A stretch of 64,000 nt of DNA. Source: JAAZAI01 sp050942875. Its GTDB lineage: Bacteria > Verrucomicrobiota > Kiritimatiellia > RFP12 > UBA3636. Under the pieces are notes generated by a model, which did not search any database, had not been told where the DNA came from, and worked only from the letters and a program-made list of their open reading frames with translations. The DNA lies in NCBI GenBank assembly GCA_050942875.1, contig JBMNOD010000003.1, forward strand, positions 15,204 through 79,203, read 5' to 3'. This document shows, piece after piece, positions 17,497 to 25,770 of the stretch. How positions within the stretch are numbered: position 1 is the stretch's first letter; each line of letters begins with the position of its first letter. A program made the position numbers and the translations under genes.

Positions 17497-17525
17497 TTGC
17501 AAAATTGGCGCGACTGTATCATACT
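17497..17525 (+). promoter_or_regulatory. Putative sigma-70 promoter of the ABC transporter operon
   Basis: TTGCAA (17497-17502), a 17-base spacer, and CATACT (17520-17525). Each hexamer matches consensus at four of six bases. The ATG at 17532 is only six bases beyond the -10 hexamer, and no Shine-Dalgarno sequence precedes it, so a leaderless transcript is possible. Confidence 0.4.
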
Positions 17526-17531
17526 GGCCGC

Positions 17532-20500
17532 ATGAAGGAACGCATCGCCAAAACCGTCTTCTCCGTTTTGCTCGCCGGCGCGGGCCTGGTGTTCTTCGTC
17601 TTCGTGCTGGGGCGTCTGCTGGCGCCGGAGATCGCGGCGTCGCCCCGCGTCCATGACGCGGCGCTGCTCCGTGAAACCGAGGCGCTGCGCGACGTCGCGA
17701 TCGACCCGGAGAACCCGCCCGTCCTTCAGCGCGACGTTGACTACGCCGCCGGCGCGGCCGCGGATTGGTTCCCGAAGGGGGAGTCGCCAATCCTTGCCGA
17801 ACTCGTGGCCGGGGGCGGCCTGCCGCCGGTGGCCGAGCGCACGGGTCCCGAGCCGCTTGTGCTCGAAGGCGTCGACGGGATCGGTCGCTACGGCGGCACG
17901 TGGATGCGCGTGGCGAATTCGCCGGGCGACATCGGCATCATCGGCGGGCGGATGTCCGGCTGCACGCTGGTGCGCTGGTCGCCGATGGGCTATCCGATCC
18001 GCCCGCATCTCGCCAAGAGCTGGGAGGCGAGCGAGGACAATCGCGTCTGGACGTTCCACCTGCGCCGCGGCGTCCGCTGGTCCGACGGCCATCCCTTCAC
18101 CTCGGCGGACTTCACGTACTGGTGGGAGCACGAGTCTTGCTACTTCGACACCAAGCCACCCTCATGGATGGTGGTCGGCGGCGAAGTCGGGGACATCGTG
18201 GCGCTCGACGAGCACACCGTGCAGTTCCGCTTCCCGAAGCCCCACGGGGCGTTCCTCGAGATGCTGGCGTTCCAGACCATACCGTATTCGCCCAAGCACT
18301 ACCTCTCCCCCTACCACCCGGAACTGGGCGACCCCGCGCTGATCGAAGCGGGCATGAAACTCAAAGGCTACACGAGCCCGCGTTCGCTCTACTTCTCGCT
18401 GCGAAGCTACCGCAACCCCGAAATGCCGCGGATGTGGCCCTGGATCTACCGCACCTACAAGGCGAACCCGCCCGAGCAGTTCGTCCGCAACCCCTACTTC
18501 TGGGCCGTCGATCCGCAAGGCAACCAGCTCCCCTACATCGACCGCGTCCTCTTCGAGGTCAAAAGCCCGAAGCTCATCGCGCTGTCCGCGGCCAACGGGG
18601 CGATCTCGATGCAGGCCCGCCACATCCGCTACGAAGACTACACGCTGCTCATGGAGAACCGTCGGCGCAACAACTACGAGGTCTATCATTGGTTCAACGC
18701 CTCGCGGTCGGCCTTCACCCTCTGGCCCAACCTCAACCGCCGCGTCCTCCCCGACGACGCCGAATCGAAATGGAAGGCGCAAATGCTCCGGGAAAAGCGC
18801 TTCCGGCAGGCGCTCTCCCTCGCCATCGACCGCCAGAAGATCATCGACGCCCTCTACGCCGGCGCCGGCGAACCGGCGCAGATCGCCCCCGGCCGCGAAT
18901 CGCCCTACCACGACGAAGCGCTGCTCAAGAGCTTCACCGACTACGCCCCCGACGACGCGAACCGCCTCCTCGACGCGCTCGGCCTGACGCCGCGCGACGG
19001 CGAGGGCATGCGCACGTTCCCCGACGGCTCGCGCATGACGTGGTACATCTCCTTGACCGACTTCACCGGCGAAGGCCCCGTGCAGTTCATCGTGGACGAC
19101 TGGGCCGCGGTCGGCGTGCGCGCCATCCAGCGGGAGCGTTCGCGCCCGCTCTTCAACTCCGAGAAAATCGGCCTTCTGCACGACTTCACCGTATGGACCG
19201 GCGAGAGCGAGTTCATTCCGATCGTCGAACCGCGCAGCTTCGTCGCAACGCAGGTCGAATCGCACTTCGCGCCCGCCTACGGCATCTGGTACCAGCGCGG
19301 CGGACTCCATGCGGACGTCCCCGAGACGGTCGGCGGGATCGAACCGCCGCCCGGCGGGCCGATCCGGCGCGGACAGGAGCTGCTCGAACAAGCCTTCGCA
19401 GCGCCCGACGAAGCCTCGCGCATCGACGTCTTCAAGGAGATTTTCGCGATCGCCGCGGAGAACGTCTGGTCGATCAGCGTCGCCACGCCGCCGCCCCAGC
19501 TCGTCGTCGTGAAGGACGGCTTCCGCAACGTCCCGCGCACGGCGATCGCCGGCAACAACTACGCAACGCCCGCCAACGCCGGCATCGAAACCTTCTTCTT
19601 CGAGACGAACGCCGACTCCCCCGGCGCGATCGCCCGCATCAAGGAGGAGATGACGACGATCACGCCGCCGCCCGACGCCCTGGACGCCGCCACGCTCCAA
19701 GCCGTGGACTCGGGCCTCGCGCTCGGCAAGCTCGTCGGGCGCCTCTTCCTCGCCCTCGCCGCCCTCGGCTTCATCCTCGCGGGCGCGCGCCATCCGTTCA
19801 TCGGCCGGCGCCTGCTCATCATGATCCCCACGCTGCTGCTCATCTCGGTCGTCACCTTCACGATCATCCAGCTCCCGCCAGGCGACTTCATCCAGACCCG
19901 GATCCTCCAGCTCCAGCTCACGGGCGACCAATCCGCGATCGAGGAGACCGAGCGCCTGCGCGAGGCGTTCCATCTCGACGAGCCGGCGTGGAAGCGCTAT
20001 GTGCGGTGGATGGGCTTCCACTGGTTCGGCTCCTTCAGCGCCGCCGACGAAGGCCTCCTGCAAGGCAATCTCGGACGTTCGATGGAGACGCAGCGATCCG
20101 TCAACGACGTCGTCGGCGACCGCATCACGCTCACCGTGCTCGTGTCGCTCGGAACGATCCTCTTCACCTGGGTGGTGGCGCTGCCCATCGGCATCTACTC
20201 GGCGGTGCGGCAGTACTCCCCGGGCGACTACGTGCTGACCTTCCTGGGGTTCATCGGAATGTGCGTCCCCAACTTCCTCTTGGCGATCCTGCTCATGTAC
20301 TGGAGCGCGCGCTGCTTCGGCGTCAACGTGACGGGCCTCTTCTCGCCGGAGTTCGCGGCGGCGCCGGAATGGACGTGGGCGAAGGTCGTCGATCTGCTCA
20401 AGCACATCTGGGTGCCGATCGTCGTCATCGCCATCTCCGGCACGGCAGGCATGATCCGCGTCATGCGCGGCAATCTGCTGGACGAGCTGCGCAAGCCCTA

Positions 20501-20822
20501 CGTGACGACCGCGATGGCCAAGGGCGTGCGCCCCTTCAAGCTGCTGATGAAATACCCCGTGCGGCTCGCGCTCAACCCGTTCATCTCCGGCATCGGCGGG
20601 CTTTTCCCGGCCGTCGTCTCGGGCGGATCGATCGTCGCCATCGTGCTGAGCCTCCCGATGGTCGGCCCCTTGCTGCTCGACGGCCTGATGACGGAGGACG
20701 TCTACCTCGCCGGCTCGATGCTGATGGTGCTCAGCCTGCTGGGCATGGTCGGCACGCTGGTGAGCGACCTGCTCCTGCTCTGGCTCGACCCGCGCATCCG
20801 CATGGAAGGAGGCTCCCGATGA
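17532..20822 (+). CDS. ABC peptide-type transporter: substrate-binding protein fused to permease
   Basis: A 1,096-residue fusion. An N-terminal membrane anchor (about 8-30) is followed by a family-5 extracellular solute-binding domain (about 60-700; LAKSWEASEDNRVWTFHLR, GVRWSDGHPFTSADFTYWW, FRQALSLAIDRQKIIDALY). After a hydrophobic segment near 738-752 comes a DppB/OppB-like permease (about 758-1096; RRLLIMIPTLLLISVVTF, LGRSMETQRSVNDVV, and the EAA-type loop RVMRGNLLDELRKPYVTTAMAKG). Family members normally encode these as separate proteins, with the binding protein free or lipidated. Tethering fixes a 1:1 ratio and keeps the receptor on the membrane. The ATG at 17532 was chosen because the next ATG upstream (17466) lies before the promoter-like sequence. 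The stop overlaps the next start. Confidence 0.87.
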   Translation: MKERIAKTVFSVLLAGAGLVFFVFVLGRLLAPEIAASPRVHDAALLRETEALRDVAIDPENPPVLQRDVDYAAGAAADWFPKGESPILAELVAGGGLPPVAERTGPEPLVLEGVDGIGRYGGTWMRVANSPGDIGIIGGRMSGCTLVRWSPMGYPIRPHLAKSWEASEDNRVWTFHLRRGVRWSDGHPFTSADFTYWWEHESCYFDTKPPSWMVVGGEVGDIVALDEHTVQFRFPKPHGAFLEMLAFQTIPYSPKHYLSPYHPELGDPALIEAGMKLKGYTSPRSLYFSLRSYRNPEMPRMWPWIYRTYKANPPEQFVRNPYFWAVDPQGNQLPYIDRVLFEVKSPKLIALSAANGAISMQARHIRYEDYTLLMENRRRNNYEVYHWFNASRSAFTLWPNLNRRVLPDDAESKWKAQMLREKRFRQALSLAIDRQKIIDALYAGAGEPAQIAPGRESPYHDEALLKSFTDYAPDDANRLLDALGLTPRDGEGMRTFPDGSRMTWYISLTDFTGEGPVQFIVDDWAAVGVRAIQRERSRPLFNSEKIGLLHDFTVWTGESEFIPIVEPRSFVATQVESHFAPAYGIWYQRGGLHADVPETVGGIEPPPGGPIRRGQELLEQAFAAPDEASRIDVFKEIFAIAAENVWSISVATPPPQLVVVKDGFRNVPRTAIAGNNYATPANAGIETFFFETNADSPGAIARIKEEMTTITPPPDALDAATLQAVDSGLALGKLVGRLFLALAALGFILAGARHPFIGRRLLIMIPTLLLISVVTFTIIQLPPGDFIQTRILQLQLTGDQSAIEETERLREAFHLDEPAWKRYVRWMGFHWFGSFSAADEGLLQGNLGRSMETQRSVNDVVGDRITLTVLVSLGTILFTWVVALPIGIYSAVRQYSPGDYVLTFLGFIGMCVPNFLLAILLMYWSARCFGVNVTGLFSPEFAAAPEWTWAKVVDLLKHIWVPIVVIAISGTAGMIRVMRGNLLDELRKPYVTTAMAKGVRPFKLLMKYPVRLALNPFISGIGGLFPAVVSGGSIVAIVLSLPMVGPLLLDGLMTEDVYLAGSMLMVLSLLGMVGTLVSDLLLLWLDPRIRMEGGSR

Positions 20823-21982
20823 CCGCGCCCCCCGGACGCACCGCGCTTCGAGCGAACGTCGAGGAGACGCTGCGCAGCGACCACGAGGCCGCCAAGGACA
20901 CGCTCTCGCAGTGGCAGCTCATCCGCCTGCGCTTCGCGCGCCACCGGCTCGCCGTGATCGGGCTGCACCTGCTCGCGGCGCTCTATTTCATCGCCGCGTT
21001 CGCGGAGTTCATCGCCCCGCACACGCGCGGCTTCGCCGACGTCGATAAAATCTACTGCCCGCCGCAACTGCCGCGCTACAGCCTCGAACACGGGCTCCAC
21101 GCCCGCGCCGTCGAACGACAGGTCGATCCCGTCACCCTCCAGAACTACTACGTGCAGGGGCGCGACGCGATCCCCCTGGGCTTCTTCGTCGCGGGCGAAC
21201 CCTACAAGCTCTGGGGCCTCGTCCCCTCGACCCGCCATTTCTTCGGCGTCCGCCGGGACGCCTGGACGGGCCGCGGCGAACCGCCGCCCGTCTTCATCCT
21301 CGGCGCCGACAAGTTCGGCCGCGACGTGCTCAGCCGCCTCGTCTACGGCGCGCGCATTTCGCTCTCGATCGGCCTCGTCTCGATCGTCGTCACCTTCTTC
21401 CTCGGCGCCCTCGTCGGCGGCGTCTCGGGCTACGTCGGCGGCCGGACGGACACGTTCATCCAGCGCATGATCGAGGTGGTCAACGCCTTCCCGAACCTCC
21501 CGCTGTGGATGGCCTTCGCCGCCGTGCTGCCGCGGCACTGGTCCGCGATACAGACGTACTTCGCCATCACCATCGTGCTCAGCCTGCTTGGCTGGACGGG
21601 CCTCGCGCGCGTCGTGCGCGGCAAGATCCTCTCGCTCCGCGAAGAGGACTACGCCGTCGCCGCCCGCCTCCTCGGCGCCAGCCACGGCCGGATCATCTTC
21701 CGCCACCTCCTGCCGGGCTTCACGAGCCACATCATCGTCAGCCTTTCGCTGAGCGTCCCCGGCATGATCCTCGGCGAGACGTCGCTGAGCTTCCTCGGCC
21801 TCGGGCTCCGCGCGCCCGTCGTGAGCTGGGGCGTCATGCTCCAGGACTGCCTCAACATCGACGTCGTGGCCAACTACCCCTGGCTGTTGGCGCCCGTCTT
21901 CTTCATTGTGCTCACGGTGCTGAGCTTCAACTTCTTCGGCGACGGCATGCGCGACGCCGCGGATCCCTACAGTTCGAAATGA
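20819..21982 (+). CDS. ABC peptide-type transporter permease (DppC/OppC-like)
   Basis: A 387-residue inner-membrane permease. It has the OppC N-terminal segment (FARHRLAVIGLHLLAALYFI), a long periplasmic insert (about 65-155), FGRDVLSRLVYGARISLSIG, the coupling loop (LREEDYAVAARLLGASHGRI), and the typical end LSFNFFGDGMRDAADPYSS. Its ATG overlaps the stop of the fusion gene (ATGA), with GGAGG upstream. It pairs with the fused permease to form the channel. The insert between the first helix and FGRDV is longer than in E. coli OppC, as in several PVC homologues as far as I recall. Confidence 0.9.
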   Translation: MTAPPGRTALRANVEETLRSDHEAAKDTLSQWQLIRLRFARHRLAVIGLHLLAALYFIAAFAEFIAPHTRGFADVDKIYCPPQLPRYSLEHGLHARAVERQVDPVTLQNYYVQGRDAIPLGFFVAGEPYKLWGLVPSTRHFFGVRRDAWTGRGEPPPVFILGADKFGRDVLSRLVYGARISLSIGLVSIVVTFFLGALVGGVSGYVGGRTDTFIQRMIEVVNAFPNLPLWMAFAAVLPRHWSAIQTYFAITIVLSLLGWTGLARVVRGKILSLREEDYAVAARLLGASHGRIIFRHLLPGFTSHIIVSLSLSVPGMILGETSLSFLGLGLRAPVVSWGVMLQDCLNIDVVANYPWLLAPVFFIVLTVLSFNFFGDGMRDAADPYSSK

Positions 21983-21995
21983 GAAACGGCAACGC

Positions 21996-23057
21996 ATGAA
22001 CCCCTCCCCGTCCAACGCCGCAACCGCCCCCATCCTGAGCGTCCGCGACCTTCGCGTCACGTTCGCCTCCGAAACGGGCGTCGTCGGCGCCGTCAACGGC
22101 GTCTCGTTCGACCTCGGCCGCAAGCGCGTCCTCGCCGTCGTCGGCGAAAGCGGCTGCGGCAAGAGCGTCACCGCCTATTCCATCCTTCGCCTCGTCCGCC
22201 CGCCGGGGCGCATCGCCGGCGGCACGATCCGCTACTTCCCGGACGACGGACGCCCCGCCCTCGACCTGGCCGCCCTCGATGAAAAGGACGACCGGCTCTT
22301 CCAGGTCCGCGGCGGCGACATCAGCATGATCTTCCAGGAGCCGATGTCCGCCCTCAGCCCCGTCCACACCGTCGGCAACCAAATCTGCGAGGCGATCCTG
22401 CTCCACCAGGACGCCACGCCGGCCCAGGCCCGCGAGCTCGCGATCGACATGCTCGGCAAGGTCGGCATCGCCGGCCCCGAGCGCCGCGTCGACCAGTACC
22501 CCCACGAGCTCAGCGGCGGCATGCGCCAGCGCGTCGTCATCGCCATGGCGCTCGTCTGCAACCCGCGGATCCTCATTGCCGACGAACCCACGACCGCCCT
22601 CGACGTCACCCTCCAGGCGCAAATCCTGAAGCTGATCAAGGATCTCCAGGAGGCGCGCGGCGCCTCGGTGATCTTCATCACGCACGATCTCGGCGTCGTG
22701 GCGCAAATCGCCGACGACGTCGCCGTGATGTACCTCGGCCGCGTGGTCGAGAAAGGCACCGTGCGCCAGGTGCTCAGGACGCCCCGGCACCCCTACACGG
22801 CCGCGCTCCTGCAATCGCTTCCCGGCGCCCAGCCGCGTCGCGGACGCCTGCCGGCGATCGCCGGCAGCGTCCCCTCGCTCAACGCGATCCCGCGCGGCTG
22901 CCCCTTCCATCCGCGCTGCCCCCGCGCCCTCGGCGGCGTCTGCGACGTCGGCGACCCGCCCGCGCTTCATCCCCTCGGCGCCGGCCAGGCCGCCGCCTGC
23001 CGCCGCCTGGGCGACGCGCCGTCGCCCGCCGCTCCGACGGAAGGAGGCTCCGCATGA
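21996..23057 (+). CDS. ABC peptide-type transporter ATPase (DppD/OppD-like)
   Basis: A 353-residue ATP-binding subunit. Walker A is GESGCGKS (50-57), the Q-loop is in SMIFQEPMSALSP, the signature is LSGGMRQ (172-178), and Walker B is ILIADEPT (192-199). The C-terminal oligopeptide-transporter extension with its cysteine cluster is present (GCPFHPRCPRALGGVC). It would energise the two permeases. It starts 13 bases after the permease gene, and its stop overlaps the next ATG. Confidence 0.93.
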   Translation: MNPSPSNAATAPILSVRDLRVTFASETGVVGAVNGVSFDLGRKRVLAVVGESGCGKSVTAYSILRLVRPPGRIAGGTIRYFPDDGRPALDLAALDEKDDRLFQVRGGDISMIFQEPMSALSPVHTVGNQICEAILLHQDATPAQARELAIDMLGKVGIAGPERRVDQYPHELSGGMRQRVVIAMALVCNPRILIADEPTTALDVTLQAQILKLIKDLQEARGASVIFITHDLGVVAQIADDVAVMYLGRVVEKGTVRQVLRTPRHPYTAALLQSLPGAQPRRGRLPAIAGSVPSLNAIPRGCPFHPRCPRALGGVCDVGDPPALHPLGAGQAAACRRLGDAPSPAAPTEGGSA

Positions 23058-24121
23058 ACCCGACCCCCGCCCCCCGGGCTCCCGCACCCGCCCCCCTGCT
23101 CCACGTGCGCGGCCTCTGCAAATACTTCCCCATCCGCAGCAAGGGCTTCTTCACCAAACAGACCGGCGTCGTCAAGGCCGTGGACGACGTCCATTTCGAC
23201 CTGATGCCCGGCGAGACGCTCGGCCTCGTCGGCGAAAGCGGCTCGGGCAAGACGACGTGCGCGCGCACCATCCTGCGCGCGCTGCGCCCCACCGCAGGCG
23301 AAATCCTGTTCAGAACGGACGACGGCCTCGTCGATCTCGCCACGCTTTCGGACCGCGCCCTCAAGCCGCTCCGCCAGAAGATGCAGATGATCTTCCAGGA
23401 CCCCTTCGCCTCGCTCAACCCCCGCATGACCGTCGAATCGATCGTCGGGGAACCGCTGGAAATCCACAAGCTCGCGCACGGCGCCGAGCGCAAGGACCGC
23501 GTCGCGGACATGCTGCTGCGCGTGGGGCTCCGCCCCGAGCATCTGCAGCGCTACCCCCACGCGTTCAGCGGCGGCCAGCGCCAGCGCATCGGCATCGCCC
23601 GCGCGCTGATCATGAGGCCGTCGCTCGTCGTCGCGGACGAAGCCGTCTCCGCGCTCGACGTCTCCGTGCAGGCGCAGGTGCTCAACCTGCTCGCCGACTT
23701 GCAGGCGGAGTTCGGACTGACGTACGTCTTCGTGGCGCACAACCTCGCCGTCGTGCGCCATGTCTGCGACCGCGTCGCCGTCATGTACGCAGGACGCATC
23801 GTCGAGCTGGCGACGACCGAGGCGCTCTTCCAAGACCCCCGGCATCCCTACACGAAGCTGCTGCTCTCCGCCGTGCCCAGCGTCGATCCCGACGTGCGGA
23901 TGAACCTCAGCGCCGGGGGCGAAGTCGCCGATGCCGGCCGGCTCCCGCCCGGATGCGGCTTCCATCCCCGCTGCCCGCACCGCTTCGGCCCTTGCGACCG
24001 GCGGCAGCCTCCGTTGCGCCCCCTGCCCGACGGCCGCCTCGTCGCCTGCCATCTCCAGTGCGACCGATGCCTCCCGGAAGCAGATTCAAGTTCAACCCCG
24101 GATCCGAATCAACGCAGTTGA
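23054..24121 (+). CDS. ABC peptide-type transporter ATPase (DppF/OppF-like)
   Basis: A 355-residue second ATPase subunit. Walker A is GESGSGKT (60-67). MIFQDPFASLNPRMTV is the OppF-type Q-loop, FSGGQRQRIGIARAL the signature, and SLVVADEAVSALDVSVQAQ the Walker B region. The aspartate-glutamate pair is DEA instead of the usual DEP, a common variant. The C-terminal cysteine extension (GCGFHPRCPHRFGPC) is present. It completes a four-gene operon (fused receptor-permease, permease, two ATPases). The substrate could be a peptide, or an oligosaccharide as in some members of this family. Confidence 0.93.
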   Translation: MNPTPAPRAPAPAPLLHVRGLCKYFPIRSKGFFTKQTGVVKAVDDVHFDLMPGETLGLVGESGSGKTTCARTILRALRPTAGEILFRTDDGLVDLATLSDRALKPLRQKMQMIFQDPFASLNPRMTVESIVGEPLEIHKLAHGAERKDRVADMLLRVGLRPEHLQRYPHAFSGGQRQRIGIARALIMRPSLVVADEAVSALDVSVQAQVLNLLADLQAEFGLTYVFVAHNLAVVRHVCDRVAVMYAGRIVELATTEALFQDPRHPYTKLLLSAVPSVDPDVRMNLSAGGEVADAGRLPPGCGFHPRCPHRFGPCDRRQPPLRPLPDGRLVACHLQCDRCLPEADSSSTPDPNQRS

Positions 24122-24510
24122 CTTGCATCCACACCCGCGTTCCAGTACCGCACCCGTGCTCGTCCACGAATCTCGATCCCGATGACGATGCCCTCCAGTC
24201 CATTCTGACTCGCAGGCTTTCATCGCGGTCATGCAGGCTTGTTCTCCACCACGCTGTCCGGCACGGAGGCCAACGACTGCTTTTTCGCAAACAGCAGTTC
24301 GTCGGGCCGAACGGGCGGCAATGCAGATCCCGTCTCGACGGCGACGACCGTGCGCAAATCATGACCCGGCCCCCCGTCAAACCCGCCGACGGCGTGATCA
24401 CCGTGACGATCACGGCAGCGGGCAAAACCTGCTTCGGCATCCTGAACGGCATGCGCATCATCGAACTGCCGCCTGAAGGCGCCCGGATCGTCATGCAGCA
24501 GGAACCCGGC
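24122..24510 (+). pseudogene. Possible remnant of a secreted-protein C-terminal domain
   Basis: There is no intact gene in these 389 bases. From about 24361 one plus-strand frame reads MTRPPVKPADGVITVTITAA, then GKTCFGILNGMRIIE. This resembles the last beta strands of malectin- or lectin-like domains in PVC secreted proteins (a stretch ending in an LNG-type turn and a short strand). A different frame just upstream (about 24235-24360) reads LFSTTLSGTEANDCFFANSS before a stop. The two could be parts of one frameshifted relic. I saw no start codon context or ribosome site. Confidence 0.3.
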
Positions 24511-25668
24511 CTATTGGATGATGATCGTCGATCCCGAAGGCGGCGAACGACGCAACATGACGCTGCCGGCTTCGACGGAAACGTCGAAACCCTTCGTGAT
24601 GCTGTCGAACGCGCCGGCTATCGTCCCCGTCGCCGTCATGACGGGCCACTTCTGGCGGATCTCGGGCGAATAGTCGCCGAGCGTCGTCACGACAAGCGCG
24701 CCGCCCAGCTCCAAGTCGCCGGTGAAGTTCACCACATCATAGGTGCTGTTGTCGGCCAGATCGACTTCCACCACGCCCGCGCCGCCCAGCATGCTGGTGT
24801 CGGCGGTGATGTTCAATGTGCCGACGCCGTTCTCGCCAGGGGAGATGACCCCGGCAACGCCGTTGGTCAGGACGACTGCCGTCACGTTCCCAGAGCCTTC
24901 AAGGCGGCGGGTCAGCGTCCGGGCGTAAGCCCATAGCGCCACGTTGCCGCCGTCGCGGAGGACGATCGGGTTCGCCGCATCGCCCAGCGAGCCGGAAGCC
25001 TGGACTTCGAGCGTGGTTTTTGGGCCGATCACATACCAGGTCCCGCGGAACGTGCTGATGGACGACTTCAAGCTCATGGTCAGCTTCTTCTGGGCACAGG
25101 CGTTGACGACGATGTCGTGCGGCGTGCCGTCGTCCGTGAACCGCGCGTCGGCATAATGGCCCTCCGTTGAGCCGACGGTGACGACGACGTCTCTCACCGC
25201 ATCGTTGGTCACCAGCAGATCCGACTTGAGCTGCATCGTCAGGATGCCGTTGGATTCCCAGCGGTAGCCGAGGTTGATCTTCGTCCCGTTCCTGGCGTGA
25301 ATGACGGCCGGGCCGTTGGTGCTTTGAAAGACCATCGTGCCGTTCTTGTTGTAGTAGGTGACGACGTCGACCGGCGTCCAGTAGTTGGGCCGTGCATAGA
25401 ACACGAGCTTTGAACAGCCCCAGGCGCCCCAATCTGGCATCCGGATGCTGTAGCCGCTGTCGCCCAGGTTGTTGGTGAACGCCGCCGTGTCGTAGGGATG
25501 CTGCGGATAGGTCCGCGCCGAATCGCCTTCCGCCTTGGACCAGGTCGCCGCCTGGTTCCAGTAGCCGCCGTTTTCCTTGGGGACGAACACATCCGCGAAA
25601 GCGCCGGAAGCCATCCCCAACAGGCATGCCGTCATGACAAAAGCCCCTGCTTGTCGTCTGCGTTTCAT
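24511..25668 (-). CDS. Secreted autotransporter-type beta-strand repeat protein
   Basis: A 385-residue protein with a clear signal peptide (AGAFVMTACLLGMASGAFA, cleaved near ADV) and repeated beta strands, including LGGALVVTTLGDYSP, VTAVVLTNGVAGVISPGENG and VGTLNITADTSMLGG. The last two match the autotransporter-associated beta-strand repeat (a GVISPG..G..GTL pattern) abundant in Verrucomicrobiota, Kiritimatiellota and Lentisphaerota. It has no obvious membrane barrel or PEP-CTERM anchor and ends SGSTIIIQ. The ATG at 25668 is preceded by AGGAG with a seven-base spacer, which favours it over the ATG six bases earlier. It lies 102 bases downstream of the glycoside hydrolase gene and may be co-transcribed with it. 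Confidence 0.75.
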   Translation of the reverse strand: MKRRRQAGAFVMTACLLGMASGAFADVFVPKENGGYWNQAATWSKAEGDSARTYPQHPYDTAAFTNNLGDSGYSIRMPDWGAWGCSKLVFYARPNYWTPVDVVTYYNKNGTMVFQSTNGPAVIHARNGTKINLGYRWESNGILTMQLKSDLLVTNDAVRDVVVTVGSTEGHYADARFTDDGTPHDIVVNACAQKKLTMSLKSSISTFRGTWYVIGPKTTLEVQASGSLGDAANPIVLRDGGNVALWAYARTLTRRLEGSGNVTAVVLTNGVAGVISPGENGVGTLNITADTSMLGGAGVVEVDLADNSTYDVVNFTGDLELGGALVVTTLGDYSPEIRQKWPVMTATGTIAGAFDSITKGFDVSVEAGSVMLRRSPPSGSTIIIQ

Positions 25669-25770
25669 TTGCATTCTCCTCTCGTCCATTGCACCGGATC
25701 TTGTGTTTCACCCGACCCCGGTTCCGGCTGGCCGTCATGGCCGGGTCGTGTCTTCATGTCAGCTCCAGCA

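Noticed and set aside
17765..20818. Plus-strand frame continuous with the DppC-like permease, giving a 1,405-residue ORF
   Set aside because: Only the part from 20819 has family sequence. The upstream part is a shifted reading of the binding-protein fusion gene.
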